Positions 14,990 to 24,407 are shown, counted from the stretch's first letter. The stretch is 31,076 bases of DNA from UBA699 sp050261915 (GCA_050261915.1 JBLNDT010000074.1:1-31076), one strand, 5' to 3'. Translations and numbers: made by a program. Notes: a model not told the origin generated them from the sequence alone.

Positions 14990-16903
14990 ATGATTTCGTT
15001 AAGGTGGGCTTATAAGGATAATGAAACAGCAACAAAGGATGCTTCCTGCAGATTTGCTGAATTTATGTGCAGAGGTGCAGATATTATAGTATTTGCATAT
15101 ATAATAGGAGCTAAAATTCTTTTTTATGGCAAACAGATTTCACCAGATTATTTTAGTATAACTTCACTTAAAGGACCAATAATTGCTTCCCTGCTTCCCA
15201 TTATTGGAATTACCATTTTGCTGAAAGAAAATAAAAGGGTAAAAGCCCTATTTTTTATTAACTTGATTATCAGCATTGTGCTTTTTGCGGATAATGCATA
15301 CTATAGATATTTCAAGGACATTATATCAGTTGGAGCTATAAGGAATGGAATTATGCTTGGGGGGGTATCCTCATGTGTTAAAACCCTCATTAAACCTACT
15401 GATTTAATATATATAGCTGATTTGCTGTTCATCTTCCCTTTGGTTAGGTTTATATCAAAAAATAAGGGTAATAGATTAAATGGCTTAGTTAGATTTACTA
15501 TTTTTTTAATTTTCTTTTCATCAGGTATTATGATGGATGCGAGATACATTAAAGAGCTTGCTGCAGAACAGCCTCTGCTGATAAGTACTATGAGTAATAA
15601 GCTTTACGTTACAAAGATTCTTGGGAATATCAATTTTCATGCCATTGATTTATTCAACTATGCAAACAATGCTATAGAATCCAAGAAAAGCGTATCTACT
15701 GAAACAAAGCAGGAAATAAAAAGCTACCTCCAGGGAAATAACTCTTCAAGCTCAGGAACTGTGCTTAAGGGTGCTGGGGTTGGAAAGAACCTTATTATGA
15801 TTCAAGTAGAGGCTCTTCAACAGTTTGTTATAAACAAGAAAATAAACGGGGTGGAGATTACTCCAAATTTAAATAAATGGATTAATAAAAGCATGTATTT
15901 TGATAATTACTTTTATCAGGTTTCCTCAGGGAATACTTCCGATGCTGAATTCATGTCACTAAACTCTCTTTACCCTGCAGATTCGGGAGCTGCATACTAT
16001 AGATACACTGAGGATACTTTAGATACACTCCCTATTGAGCTAGGCTCAAAGGGATATACCACATCTGCACTTCATGGATATACGGAAAGTTTCTGGAATA
16101 GAAATATTATGTATAAAACAGAAGGATTTCAAACCTTCTACGGAGGAAGCAGTTTTAACAATGATGAGGAGGTTGGTATGGGGTTAAGCGACAAATCCTT
16201 TTTAACTCAATCCTTGGCAAAGGTAGAAGCACAAAAGCAGCCTTATTATTCATTTTTAATTACTTTAAGCAGTCATTATCCCTTCAATGATACTGCAGGT
16301 TATGGCGATTTTAATACAGGTGAATATGAAGGCACCCTTATGGGAAATTATCTTAAGGGAATTCATTATACGGACCAGCAGCTTGGTATGTTTTTGGATC
16401 AGCTTGAAAAGGACGGCACTTTAGATAATTCAATTGTAGTATTGTACGGGGATCACAATGCCATACCAAAAGAATATATTGATCAGCTTTATAAACTTGA
16501 AAATATAAACTCTGCAACAGACCTAGACTGGTATGAGCTTCAAAAGGTTCCTATGCTAATACATTTTTCCAAGGATGCTAATAAAGGAGTTAACCATACT
16601 TATTCCGGTCAGATGGATTTATATCCAACCATCGCAAATTTATTCGATATCAATTTAAAGTATAGTTTTGGCAAGGATATATTGAATCCTAGCAGTCAAA
16701 ATGTTATTTTTAGAAATGGTTCATTTACAGATGGAAGTATTTTTTATGTTTCATGGACAGACACCTATTATGATATCGGTACAAAAAATATTATAAGTGA
16801 AACGGATGAATTGAAAAGGAAAAAGGAGGCGGCTCTAACAGAACTTAATTACTCTGATAATATACTCAACCACAATTTAATTAAAAGCGGAATAGCAAAA
16901 TAA
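14990..16903 (+). CDS. LTA synthase family sulfatase (lipoteichoic acid synthase-like)
   Basis: A 637-residue membrane enzyme of the LtaS family, which transfers glycerol-phosphate from phosphatidylglycerol to growing lipoteichoic acid outside the cell. About five membrane segments fill residues 30-185, followed by an extracellular sulfatase-fold domain. Metal and catalytic residues are visible: VEALQ (Glu274), GNTSDAEF with the nucleophile Thr316, FWNRN (about 369-373) and YGDHNAI (Asp488, His489). DNAYYRYFKD (101-110) is also typical. AGGAGGAAG precedes the ATG. It is a single-gene unit. Whether it is the main polymerase or a primase or related phosphoglycerol transferase cannot be decided here. 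Confidence 0.9.
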   Translation: MISLRWAYKDNETATKDASCRFAEFMCRGADIIVFAYIIGAKILFYGKQISPDYFSITSLKGPIIASLLPIIGITILLKENKRVKALFFINLIISIVLFADNAYYRYFKDIISVGAIRNGIMLGGVSSCVKTLIKPTDLIYIADLLFIFPLVRFISKNKGNRLNGLVRFTIFLIFFSSGIMMDARYIKELAAEQPLLISTMSNKLYVTKILGNINFHAIDLFNYANNAIESKKSVSTETKQEIKSYLQGNNSSSSGTVLKGAGVGKNLIMIQVEALQQFVINKKINGVEITPNLNKWINKSMYFDNYFYQVSSGNTSDAEFMSLNSLYPADSGAAYYRYTEDTLDTLPIELGSKGYTTSALHGYTESFWNRNIMYKTEGFQTFYGGSSFNNDEEVGMGLSDKSFLTQSLAKVEAQKQPYYSFLITLSSHYPFNDTAGYGDFNTGEYEGTLMGNYLKGIHYTDQQLGMFLDQLEKDGTLDNSIVVLYGDHNAIPKEYIDQLYKLENINSATDLDWYELQKVPMLIHFSKDANKGVNHTYSGQMDLYPTIANLFDINLKYSFGKDILNPSSQNVIFRNGSFTDGSIFYVSWTDTYYDIGTKNIISETDELKRKKEAALTELNYSDNILNHNLIKSGIAK

Positions 16904-16930
16904 AAAGCGGATTTTTATCCGCTTTTTTTT
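16902..16930. terminator. bidirectional terminator between the LtaS-like gene and nrdJ
   Basis: AAAAAGCGGAT (16902-16912), loop TTTT, then ATCCGCTTTTTTTT (16917-16930). Symmetric A and T runs let it serve both converging genes. It overlaps the stop codons of both. Confidence 0.92.
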
Positions 16931-19900
16931 AGCTGCAGCCTGTGGTTGAACCACAATCAAGGCATACCATACAAGTGCCGTTTCTTACCATTCTTGTGCT
17001 GGAACAGGTTCCACAGGTGGAGCCGTAAACTCGTTCACCATCTATTTTTTTATGTTTAAAATCCTGTGGGTCTAATCCTTCTAGTGCAGTCTTCGTTGAA
17101 ACTTCTAATTTGTTAATTAGGTTATTATCGTAGTTTTCAGGCTTGATCTGACATCTAGTGTAATCCCCAAGCTCTATATCAATAACCTTGCTTATAAGAT
17201 CGGATATGGAGGATACATACTTAATATACGGATGCTTTTGTACAAAGCCATAAGGCTCATATTTCTGTCCACGAAGCATCCTAGATATATCCTGAGCAGG
17301 TACATGGTATTGAAGCATTACAGAAATTGACTTTGAAAGTGAGTTAAGCAAACCTGTTATTATTGTACCTTCTCTGTCTGTTGTAATGTATATTTCTGAT
17401 ATTTCACCATTTTCACGTCTGTTAACTGTGGTATATATTTTAACATCATCAATCTGTGCAGGGTGGGTGGTGCCGTTTCTAATTCCTGCGGGCTTATTTC
17501 TTGTGGTATGTTTTATACCCTTTTGAAGCTCTTTTGTTCTTGCAAGGAGTGCTTCATAGGTAAGGTCTTCAAGTTTAGTATCCTTATCTGAATTGAGGCT
17601 TGTATTAAGAGGCTGACTTGCCTTGCAGCCATCTCTATATAAAGTTATTCCTTTTATACCTAATTCCCATGAACTAAGTACTACATCCTTGAATTCATCA
17701 ACAGATGCTGTTTTAGGAAGATTTACAGTTTTGGATATTGCCCCTGAAATAAGCGGAGTAATAGCTGCTACCATCTTTACATGTCCCATAGGTCCTATAT
17801 ATCTTTCACCACTACCGCATTTATTTGCAGTATCAAATATGGATATGTGTTCGTCCCTTAAGTGAGGTGCTCCTTCTATCTTACCATCTAGTATCTTTTC
17901 ATATGTAAATCCATTTTCAGTAACAGTTTCCTTATCAGTAACATAAGCAAGAATATCCTCAATTTCATTATCGCTGTATCCTAGATTATTAAGTGCTTCA
18001 GAAATAACAGGATTTACAACGGTCATGAAACCTCCACCAGAAAGTTTTTTATAAACTATATGGCTGAAGAAGGGTTCTATAGATGTAGCACCACAGTCCA
18101 TAGCAAAAGAAATAGTACCAGTTGGTGCAATAACTGAAACCTGTGCATTTCTATAGCCATACTTATCTCCTAATATAATTGCCTGTTGGAAGGAATTTTT
18201 AAGGGAGCTGCTTACATTTTCAAGTCCTTCTCTTTTTAATATATTGTGGTCAACTATATATGGAGTATAATTTAAACCTTCAAATCCACTGTCTGCGAGT
18301 GGGGTACCATCTTCCATAACAACTGCTCCGGCACAGCGAAGGTGGTTTCTCATAACTCGCTGCATATATGGTTTATTTATATCATACATTTTAAAGCTTC
18401 CAGCTTCTTTTGCCATGAGTGCTGAAACACAGTATGAGTATCCTGTAAGGGAACCTATTAAGGATGCAGCTAGTGTTCTCGCTTCCTCTGAGTCATATGG
18501 GTAACCCATAACCATGAATAGTGAAGCTATGTTGGCTATTCCAAGTCCTGTAGGTCTGAACATATATGTTTTTCGTGCGATATCCTCAGTAGGATACTGT
18601 CCCCATATTATTGAAGCCTCCAAAACTAGCTGGGTTATTGCAATTATGTGAAGATATCCTTCCATATCAAAATAATTTGCTTCAGGGTTATAAAATTTAA
18701 ATATATTAATGGATGCGAGGTTACAGGAGGAATCATCTAAAAATGCATATTCTCCACAAGGGTTTGTTGAATTTATCCTGTTATAGGGTGCGTTGTAGAT
18801 ACCGTCTTCTCCTGCAGGACATGTGTGCCATGCATTAAAGGTATCTGAAAACATTGGTGCAGGGTCAGCGCACTGCCATGCTGAAAGATTAAAGGTATCC
18901 CAAAGTTCTGAAACCTTGATATTTGAATTTACTTTTTCATCAACCCTTCCAGTGAGCTCTATTTCAGCATCAGGTTCATTGTCTAGATTTTTAACTTTCT
19001 TCATAAAGAAGTCAGAAAATCTTATGGAATTATTGCTGTTTTGACCAGAAACAGTTTCGTATGCCTCACCGTCCATGTCAGTATCATAGCCCATTTTGCC
19101 AAGAGCTCTTACTTTTTTCTCTTCCCTTGCTTTCCAGGTTATGTATTCCATTATTTCAGGGTGGTCTGCATCAAGACAAACCATTTTTGCTGCTCTTCTT
19201 GTGGTACCACCTGATTTTATTGCACCTGCATTTCTATCAAGGCCCCTCAAAAAACTCATTAAACCAGAGGAGAACCCTCCACCAGAAAGTCTTTCTCCTT
19301 TAGCCCTAATCTTTGAGAAATTGGTGCCAGTACCTGAACCACCTTTAAAGAGCTTGGTTTCTGTAACATATTGCTCTGAAATTGAATGAGGTCCAAGCAA
19401 CTTATCATCAACAGACAATATAAAGCATGCTGAAGACTGGGTCCTTGTATAGTTATCGGGACTTTCCACTACTTTGTTTAGCTTTTCATCAAAGTAAAAG
19501 TATCCTTGTTTGCTTCCTTTTAAATCATAGGACATGGCTAAACCTGTATTAAACCACTGAGGAGAATTTGGAGCATACATTTGATTTAAAAGTGCAAAAA
19601 CAGCTTCATCATAAAATATTGCTTTTTCTTCATCTGTTTTAATAAGGCCTTGTTCACAAAGGGCTTCTGTCCAAAAGTTAACCATTCTGTGAGCAACCAT
19701 TCTCATGCTGCTTTCATAGCCGGTTTCATTTGGAACTCCTGCTTTTCTAAAATATTTTGATGCAATAATATCACATGAGTTTTGGGAATAATTTTCAGGG
19801 AATTCAAGATCCTTCATATCGATTAGAACTTTTCCGGTTTTATGGTCTTTAAGAAATACATCAATGGTTTTCCAGTTAAAAAGATCATATACTGTTTTTT

Positions 19901-19961
19901 CTTTAGAGTTTTCAAGTTCTTTAGTGTAGTACCTTTTAAATAAGTTGTGTAATGAATCCAA
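16929..19961 (-). CDS. nrdJ: adenosylcobalamin-dependent ribonucleotide reductase (class II)
   Basis: A cytoplasmic reductase of about 1010 residues that makes deoxyribonucleotides with a B12 radical, oxygen-independent. Conserved parts include PNSPQWFNTG (133-142), QSSACFILSVDD with an active-site cysteine (181, counted from 19967), the NPCGE finger-loop block near 408 and APTGTISFAMDCGATSIEPFF-like sequence. The C-terminus has a CGTC and CMVC-LDCG cysteine cluster, ending in CS, used for redox transfer or zinc binding. The start is debatable. An ATG at 19967 lies only one base from GGAGGG, whereas a TTG two codons later (19961) has seven-base spacing and is preferred. It is a single-gene unit with a promoter and paired NrdR-like boxes upstream. 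It lacks an NrdB partner, as expected for this class. Confidence 0.95.
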   Translation of the reverse strand: MDSLHNLFKRYYTKELENSKEKTVYDLFNWKTIDVFLKDHKTGKVLIDMKDLEFPENYSQNSCDIIASKYFRKAGVPNETGYESSMRMVAHRMVNFWTEALCEQGLIKTDEEKAIFYDEAVFALLNQMYAPNSPQWFNTGLAMSYDLKGSKQGYFYFDEKLNKVVESPDNYTRTQSSACFILSVDDKLLGPHSISEQYVTETKLFKGGSGTGTNFSKIRAKGERLSGGGFSSGLMSFLRGLDRNAGAIKSGGTTRRAAKMVCLDADHPEIMEYITWKAREEKKVRALGKMGYDTDMDGEAYETVSGQNSNNSIRFSDFFMKKVKNLDNEPDAEIELTGRVDEKVNSNIKVSELWDTFNLSAWQCADPAPMFSDTFNAWHTCPAGEDGIYNAPYNRINSTNPCGEYAFLDDSSCNLASINIFKFYNPEANYFDMEGYLHIIAITQLVLEASIIWGQYPTEDIARKTYMFRPTGLGIANIASLFMVMGYPYDSEEARTLAASLIGSLTGYSYCVSALMAKEAGSFKMYDINKPYMQRVMRNHLRCAGAVVMEDGTPLADSGFEGLNYTPYIVDHNILKREGLENVSSSLKNSFQQAIILGDKYGYRNAQVSVIAPTGTISFAMDCGATSIEPFFSHIVYKKLSGGGFMTVVNPVISEALNNLGYSDNEIEDILAYVTDKETVTENGFTYEKILDGKIEGAPHLRDEHISIFDTANKCGSGERYIGPMGHVKMVAAITPLISGAISKTVNLPKTASVDEFKDVVLSSWELGIKGITLYRDGCKASQPLNTSLNSDKDTKLEDLTYEALLARTKELQKGIKHTTRNKPAGIRNGTTHPAQIDDVKIYTTVNRRENGEISEIYITTDREGTIITGLLNSLSKSISVMLQYHVPAQDISRMLRGQKYEPYGFVQKHPYIKYVSSISDLISKVIDIELGDYTRCQIKPENYDNNLINKLEVSTKTALEGLDPQDFKHKKIDGERVYGSTCGTCSSTRMVRNGTCMVCLDCGSTTGCS

Positions 19962-19984
19962 TATCATCCCTCCGTCGAATTATT

Positions 19985-20000
19985 GTACTATATGTAGTGT
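19985..20000 (-). promoter_or_regulatory. NrdR-box-like site 1 upstream of nrdJ
   Basis: GTACTATATGTAGTGT (plus strand) matches the palindromic NrdR consensus ACACTATATATAGTGT at 13 of 16 positions. It lies 15-30 bases upstream of the nrdJ ATG at 19967 and inside the predicted transcript. NrdR is the ATP/dATP-sensing repressor of ribonucleotide reductase genes. Confidence 0.7.
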
Positions 20001-20016
20001 TATGCAATTAATAATA

Positions 20017-20032
20017 ACACTAGATGTTGTAT
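20017..20032 (-). promoter_or_regulatory. NrdR-box-like site 2 at the nrdJ transcription start
   Basis: ACACTAGATGTTGTAT (plus strand) matches the NrdR consensus at 12 of 16 positions. It lies exactly 32 bases from site 1, three helical turns, the usual arrangement of NrdR box pairs. It abuts the -10 element and covers the predicted +1. Confidence 0.7.
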
Positions 20033-20061
20033 ATTATAGGACAATACATAAAGAATTTCAA
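20033..20061 (-). promoter_or_regulatory. nrdJ promoter
   Basis: On the minus strand, TTGAAA (20056-20061) and TATAAT (20033-20038) are separated by exactly 17 bases. Transcription is predicted to start near 20026, within NrdR-like site 2, giving a short leader of about 60 nucleotides. Confidence 0.75.
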
Positions 20062-20206
20062 ATTAACAGACAATTAATATTTCATAAATTTCACAGCTGT
20101 TGTTGGCAATTAATATAATATGCTTCAGTTTTCGTAGATTTGTGGAAAAATAATAATAATGTTGTATAATGTATATATTGACTAAATTATATTAGGAGAG
20201 GGAAAA

Positions 20207-20710
20207 ATGATACAGAAGTTTAGAGATTATAAACCAGAAATAGATAAAGATTGTTTTATTGCAGGAAATGCAGACATAATAGGCAGAGTAAAGATTGAGA
20301 AAGATGCTAATATATGGTTTGGTGCCGTATTACGTGGAGATGTGAACAGTATACATATTGGAAAGGGAGTTAATATTCAAGACAACTGCACAGTTCATGT
20401 GGATGCAGGAGACTGCAGTGTGGAAGTATCAGATTATGCCACTGTAGGCCACAATTCTGTGCTCCATGGATGCAAAGTTGGAAAATATGCACTTGTTGGA
20501 ATGGGCTCAGTTGTGTTAAATGGAGCTGTAATAGGTGATGAAACAATTATAGGTGCAGGAAGCCTTGTTACTTCAAACAAGGTTATTCCATCCGGGGTTT
20601 TATGTGTAGGTTCTCCAGCTAAAGTCATCAGGGAGCTTACTGAAGAAGAAAAGATGGAACTTAGAAAAGGTGCAGAGGAATATGTTTTACTATCAAAAGA
20701 GTATAAATAA
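20207..20710 (+). CDS. gamma-carbonic anhydrase-like / left-handed beta-helix protein
   Basis: A 167-residue cytoplasmic protein of hexapeptide-repeat repeats from about residue 10 to 145 (IGRVKIEKDANIWFGAVLRGD and similar), forming a left-handed beta-helix trimer. The DNCTVHVD and TVGHNSVLHGCKVG segments carry His residues (His69, His87, His92) placed like the zinc ligands of gamma-class carbonic anhydrases (YrdA/PaaY/Cam relatives). Family members hydrate CO2 or are inactive metal-binding scaffolds, so activity is uncertain. AGGAGAGG precedes the ATG. It lies 12 bases ahead of the cvfB-like gene, forming a two-gene unit. A possible -10 TATAAT is at 20165-20170 with a weak -35. Confidence 0.88.
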   Translation: MIQKFRDYKPEIDKDCFIAGNADIIGRVKIEKDANIWFGAVLRGDVNSIHIGKGVNIQDNCTVHVDAGDCSVEVSDYATVGHNSVLHGCKVGKYALVGMGSVVLNGAVIGDETIIGAGSLVTSNKVIPSGVLCVGSPAKVIRELTEEEKMELRKGAEEYVLLSKEYK

Positions 20711-20722
20711 GGGGAGAAATAT

Positions 20723-21562
20723 ATGATTAAAATAGGACAATTCAATAATCTAACAGTGGTTCGAAAGGCAGCATTTGGATATTACCTGGATGCTGAAACT
20801 GGGAATACCAGTGATGATGTTCTCTTGCCAAATGGCAGTGCAGTTGGAACAGAACTTGAAATAGGCATGAAGGCAGACGCTTTTATATACAGAGATTCCA
20901 AGGATAGGCTTGTGGCAACCTTGAAAACACCACTAGCTTGCGCATATGATATTGCATACCTGAAAGTTGTTTCAAAAACTTCTTTAGGTGCTTTTGTTGA
21001 TTTTGGACTCGAAAGGGATATACTTGTTCCTCAGAGAGAGCAGACATATGAACTAGAGCCTGGAAGTAAATATTTATTTTATATTTATGTAGATAAAACA
21101 AACAGGCTTGCTGCAAGTACAGATATTGACCAATATCTTGTAAACACCAGCGAATATAAAATTGGCGATGAGGTTACAGGAATTGCATATGGAATTCAAA
21201 CAAACGGAAGTGTTATGGTTGCTGTTGATAATAAATTCAGAGGAGTAATATTACGAAATGAATATTTTACAACAATAAAGCCAGGCTTTGAAATAAAGCT
21301 TAGAGTTAAGAAAATTTATGAAGATGGAAAGCTTGGGCTAACTCCACGGGGAAAAGCTGTAGATGAGAGAACACAGCTTGAGGAAGAAATACTTAAATAC
21401 CTTAATAAGCACGGCGGGGAAATGCCATATAATGACAAGAGTTCACCAGAGGATATTAAGAAGGTATTCAACCAAAGTAAAAATTACTTTAAGAATGCTC
21501 TTGGTGGCTTGATGAAAAAAGGGCTTATAACTCAAGATGAAAATGGTACAAAATTAAAATAA
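20723..21562 (+). CDS. CvfB family S1-type RNA-binding protein
   Basis: A 279-residue cytoplasmic protein matching the CvfB/YitL family in length and layout: repeated S1-like OB-fold segments (about 1-65, 66-140 and 145-215), then a C-terminal winged-helix part (about 220-279). Typical stretches are VSKTSLGAFVDFGLERDILVP, and near the end GGLMKKGLITQDENG. The family is known from Staphylococcus as an RNA-binding virulence regulator (conserved virulence factor B). In other Firmicutes the target RNAs are unknown. AAGGGGAG precedes the ATG, and the gene is linked to the gamma-carbonic-anhydrase-like gene. Confidence 0.88.
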   Translation: MIKIGQFNNLTVVRKAAFGYYLDAETGNTSDDVLLPNGSAVGTELEIGMKADAFIYRDSKDRLVATLKTPLACAYDIAYLKVVSKTSLGAFVDFGLERDILVPQREQTYELEPGSKYLFYIYVDKTNRLAASTDIDQYLVNTSEYKIGDEVTGIAYGIQTNGSVMVAVDNKFRGVILRNEYFTTIKPGFEIKLRVKKIYEDGKLGLTPRGKAVDERTQLEEEILKYLNKHGGEMPYNDKSSPEDIKKVFNQSKNYFKNALGGLMKKGLITQDENGTKLK

Positions 21563-21593
21563 AAAGAAGAGGTGCAATGCACCGCTTCTTTTT
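21561..21593. terminator. bidirectional terminator between cvfB-like and P-type ATPase genes
   Basis: AAAAAGAAG-a-GGTGC, loop AAT, GCACC-g-CTTCTTTTT. The arms are complementary apart from an internal A/G mismatch. A and T runs on both sides allow use in both directions; it overlaps the ends of both genes. Confidence 0.88.
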
Positions 21594-24210
21594 ATTTTTC
21601 CTTTATTCGTAGTATAAGTTTTGCAATTTCATTTAAGATTAATGGGATAAGGGAAAGTACTATTACAAATACCCAGTCAACTCCCGTAAGGTTATATACC
21701 TTGAAAACTGATGAGAAGAAAGGCACTGTAATAACTACTTCCTGTAGGAATATTCCAAGGATTATAGCACCAATTAGGTATTTGTTTGAAAATAATCCAA
21801 GCTGAAATATAGACTTTCTTGGATGTCTCATGTTAAGTGCATAAAACAGCTGGGAAACGCTTAATACAACAAAAGCCATGGTTTGAGCATGCATTACTGA
21901 ATCAGCATATCTTATTCTGCCAACTTCAAAAGCAATTAGTGTAAGCCCACCTATAAGAACTCCGTTAAGTATCATGAATATTCCTGTGGAGCCAGAGAAA
22001 AGACTCTCCTTAGGATTACGAGGCTTATCTTTCATTACATCAGAGTCACCAGGGTCCATACCAAGAGCTAGGGCTGGAAAACTGTCGGTAATAAGGTTTA
22101 CCCAAAGGAGGTGTATAGGTCTAAGGGGAGCTGGCCACCCTAGGAGAATACCTATGAACAGAGCCATTATTTCTCCAATATTACATGATAAAAGGAATAT
22201 AATTGATTTTTTAATATTTGCAAATATATTTCGTCCTTCCTTAATTGCACTTACAATTGTTGAAAAATTGTCATCTGTTAGAACCATGTCTGAAGCTCCC
22301 TTTGCCACATCTGTACCACTTATACCCATTGCGACCCCTATATCCGCTGATTTAAGGGATGGTGCGTCGTTAACCCCGTCTCCAGTCATAGAAACAATAT
22401 TTCCTTTTCCTTTTAATGCTTTGACTATTTTAACTTTATGTTCCGGGGAGACTCTTGCAAAAACCCTATAGTTTTCGATTTTTTCAGCAAGCTCAGAATC
22501 GGACATTTTATCAAGTTCTTTACCAAATATAGCTTGACCTTCAAATTCTGCAATTCCCAGTTCCTTTGCTATGGCGAAGGCTGTATTTTTGTGGTCTCCG
22601 GTAATCATAACAGTTTTTATACCAGACTGCTTGCAAAGTTCTATGGAGTCTTTAACCTGTTCTCTTGGAGGATCAATCATACCTATAAGCCCTATAAAAA
22701 CAAGATCCTTTTCAATTTCATCAAGTTCAATATGCTTAGAATCTATAATTTTACAGGCTGCTCCAAGAACTCTTAAGGCATCCTTTGCCATATCATTTGA
22801 TGCAGTGTTTATTTCATCTTTTATTTCAGTTGTAAGATCGACTATTTCCCCATTTAAATATATTTTATTGGTTAGACTAATAAGGTTATCAAGAGCACCC
22901 TTAGTCATAACATAATATTTGTCGTTAAAAGCATTAATGGTGCTCATGAGCTTTCTGTCTGAATCAAAAGGAATTTCATTTACTCTTTTATGATTCTCCT
23001 CCAGGGTGTTTTTAAATATGTTGTATCTGGAGCCTGCTTCAAGGAGGGCGATTTCTGTAGGGTCACCAGTTGAGGAATGCTCATCAAAGGTAGCATCGTT
23101 GCAAAGCACCAGGTTTTCAAGTAGAAGGTTGTGAACAATATTTGATTTATCAAGGTATTCAATCTTATCCATAGTTTTGTCTGCATAGAACTTAGTAACT
23201 GTCATTTTATTCTGAGTAAGTGTTCCTGTTTTATCAGAGCATATTATGTTTACAGCACCAAGAGTTTCTACTGCAGGAAGCTTCCTTATTATTGCATTTT
23301 CTTTGATCATTTTTTGTACACCTATAGCTAGAACGATTGTTACAATTGCAGGGAGCCCTTCAGGAATAGCAGCTACAGCCAGGCTTATAGCAGTAAGAAA
23401 CATCTCTAAAATATCTCTCTTTTGAAATATTGCTACAACAAACATTAAAGCACATATAATAAGTGCAGCAATACCTAGAAATTTACCAAGTTCAGCAAGC
23501 TTTTTTTGCAGTGGAGTGAGGTCTGTTTCACCTGATTCCAGCATTTTAGCGATCTTACCTATTTCAGTGTTCATTCCTGTAGCTACAGCTACACCTACAC
23601 ATCTTCCATATGTAGACAATGTAGACATAAAAGCCATATTTACTTGATCACCTAGATTAGTATCTGTGTCAGTAATCACTGTGTCTGCATCTTTTTCCAC
23701 AGCAACGGATTCACCGGTTAAAGCAGATTCTTCAATTTGAAGGTTTATGCTTTCAATAAGTCTTAAATCACAGGGAATATATCTACCAGCGTCAATAACT
23801 ACTAAGTCGCCAGGAACAATTTCCTGTGAGGGTATTTCCTTTAAGCTGCCATCTCTTTTCACAATAGCCTTTGGAGTGGATAATTTTTGCAATGCCTCAA
23901 GAGCTTTTTCAGCTTTTGCTTCTTGAATTACACCAATTACAGCATTTAATATAATTACAAAAGCTATTATAACAGCATCGCTGATTTCCCCTAATGCCCC
24001 TGAAACAACAGCGGCAGCTAGCAGTATGTAGATTAGAACATCATTTAACTGCTCTAAAAACATCCTGAAAACACTTTTCTGCTTTTTTGAATCAAGTACA
24101 TTGTAACCATATTTTTCTCTTCTAATCAAAACCTCCTCTGAAGACAGGCCCATTTGAGGGTTTACCTGAAACTCCCTAATTACATCGTTTGAATCTTTGT
24201 TGTACCACAT
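21592..24210 (-). CDS. P-type cation-transporting ATPase (PMCA/SERCA-like), likely Mn2+ exporter
   Basis: An 872-residue P2-type ATPase that pumps a divalent cation across the membrane. The actuator TGES is at 165-168, the membrane ion-site motif PEGLP at 283-287 and the phosphorylation motif DKTGTLT has Asp326. The ATP-binding and hinge motifs ITGDHKNTA and MTGDGVNDAPSL follow. About ten membrane segments are expected. By homology it would be called a calcium ATPase. However, its 5' leader carries a yybP-ykoY riboswitch, a manganese sensor, as does the Lactococcus lactis YoaB ATPase gene, so Mn2+ export is the better guess. AGAGGTGAT precedes the ATG. It is a single-gene unit. Confidence 0.92.
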   Translation of the reverse strand: MWYNKDSNDVIREFQVNPQMGLSSEEVLIRREKYGYNVLDSKKQKSVFRMFLEQLNDVLIYILLAAAVVSGALGEISDAVIIAFVIILNAVIGVIQEAKAEKALEALQKLSTPKAIVKRDGSLKEIPSQEIVPGDLVVIDAGRYIPCDLRLIESINLQIEESALTGESVAVEKDADTVITDTDTNLGDQVNMAFMSTLSTYGRCVGVAVATGMNTEIGKIAKMLESGETDLTPLQKKLAELGKFLGIAALIICALMFVVAIFQKRDILEMFLTAISLAVAAIPEGLPAIVTIVLAIGVQKMIKENAIIRKLPAVETLGAVNIICSDKTGTLTQNKMTVTKFYADKTMDKIEYLDKSNIVHNLLLENLVLCNDATFDEHSSTGDPTEIALLEAGSRYNIFKNTLEENHKRVNEIPFDSDRKLMSTINAFNDKYYVMTKGALDNLISLTNKIYLNGEIVDLTTEIKDEINTASNDMAKDALRVLGAACKIIDSKHIELDEIEKDLVFIGLIGMIDPPREQVKDSIELCKQSGIKTVMITGDHKNTAFAIAKELGIAEFEGQAIFGKELDKMSDSELAEKIENYRVFARVSPEHKVKIVKALKGKGNIVSMTGDGVNDAPSLKSADIGVAMGISGTDVAKGASDMVLTDDNFSTIVSAIKEGRNIFANIKKSIIFLLSCNIGEIMALFIGILLGWPAPLRPIHLLWVNLITDSFPALALGMDPGDSDVMKDKPRNPKESLFSGSTGIFMILNGVLIGGLTLIAFEVGRIRYADSVMHAQTMAFVVLSVSQLFYALNMRHPRKSIFQLGLFSNKYLIGAIILGIFLQEVVITVPFFSSVFKVYNLTGVDWVFVIVLSLIPLILNEIAKLILRIKEK

Positions 24211-24273
24211 CTTAGATCACCTCTTTTGTATTATTTTATAGACATACTAATATTATTAGTAATTTAAGAAATC

Positions 24274-24310
24274 AAAAAAGACCTTTGTCCTATATTAAAG
24301 AACAAAGGTC
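24274..24310 (-). terminator. riboswitch-controlled terminator upstream of the P-type ATPase
   Basis: On the minus strand, GACCTTTGT (24302-24310) pairs with ACAAAGGTC (24280-24288), followed by six T residues (24274-24279). The first arm contains the ACCTTTG that also forms the 3' side of aptamer stem P1, so terminator and aptamer are mutually exclusive. Confidence 0.88.
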
Positions 24311-24404
24311 TTGCAATCTCTTATCATGAGAAAACTGCCCGGGCCTAAGGCCGTACTGACGAACAGTTAAAAGCTGTTACACTTTTGCTACTCCCCTTTA
24401 TAAA
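24300..24404 (-). ncRNA. yybP-ykoY manganese riboswitch (ATPase leader)
   Basis: Read on the minus strand, the leader begins with the class hallmark AAAGGGGAGTAGC. It continues with GTCAGTACGGCCTTAGGCC, near the conserved internal-loop segment, and closes with GCAAGACCTTTG, which pairs back with AAAGGGG as P1. This class binds Mn2+. When P1 is stable, ACCTTTG is unavailable to the following terminator, so metal should turn expression on. The sequence starts at the predicted +1 of the promoter at 24408-24436. Identification is by motif recognition, not a covariance search. Confidence 0.88.
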
Positions 24405-24407
24405 ACA

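Noticed and set aside
18823..19389. Several open frames antisense to nrdJ
   Set aside because: nrdJ is intact and conserved across this region; the antisense frames overlap one another and lack start signals.
19968..20206. Cobalamin riboswitch ahead of the B12-dependent reductase
   Set aside because: The predicted leader is only about 60 nucleotides and contains NrdR-like boxes. No B12-box motif was seen, and the space is too short for the aptamer.
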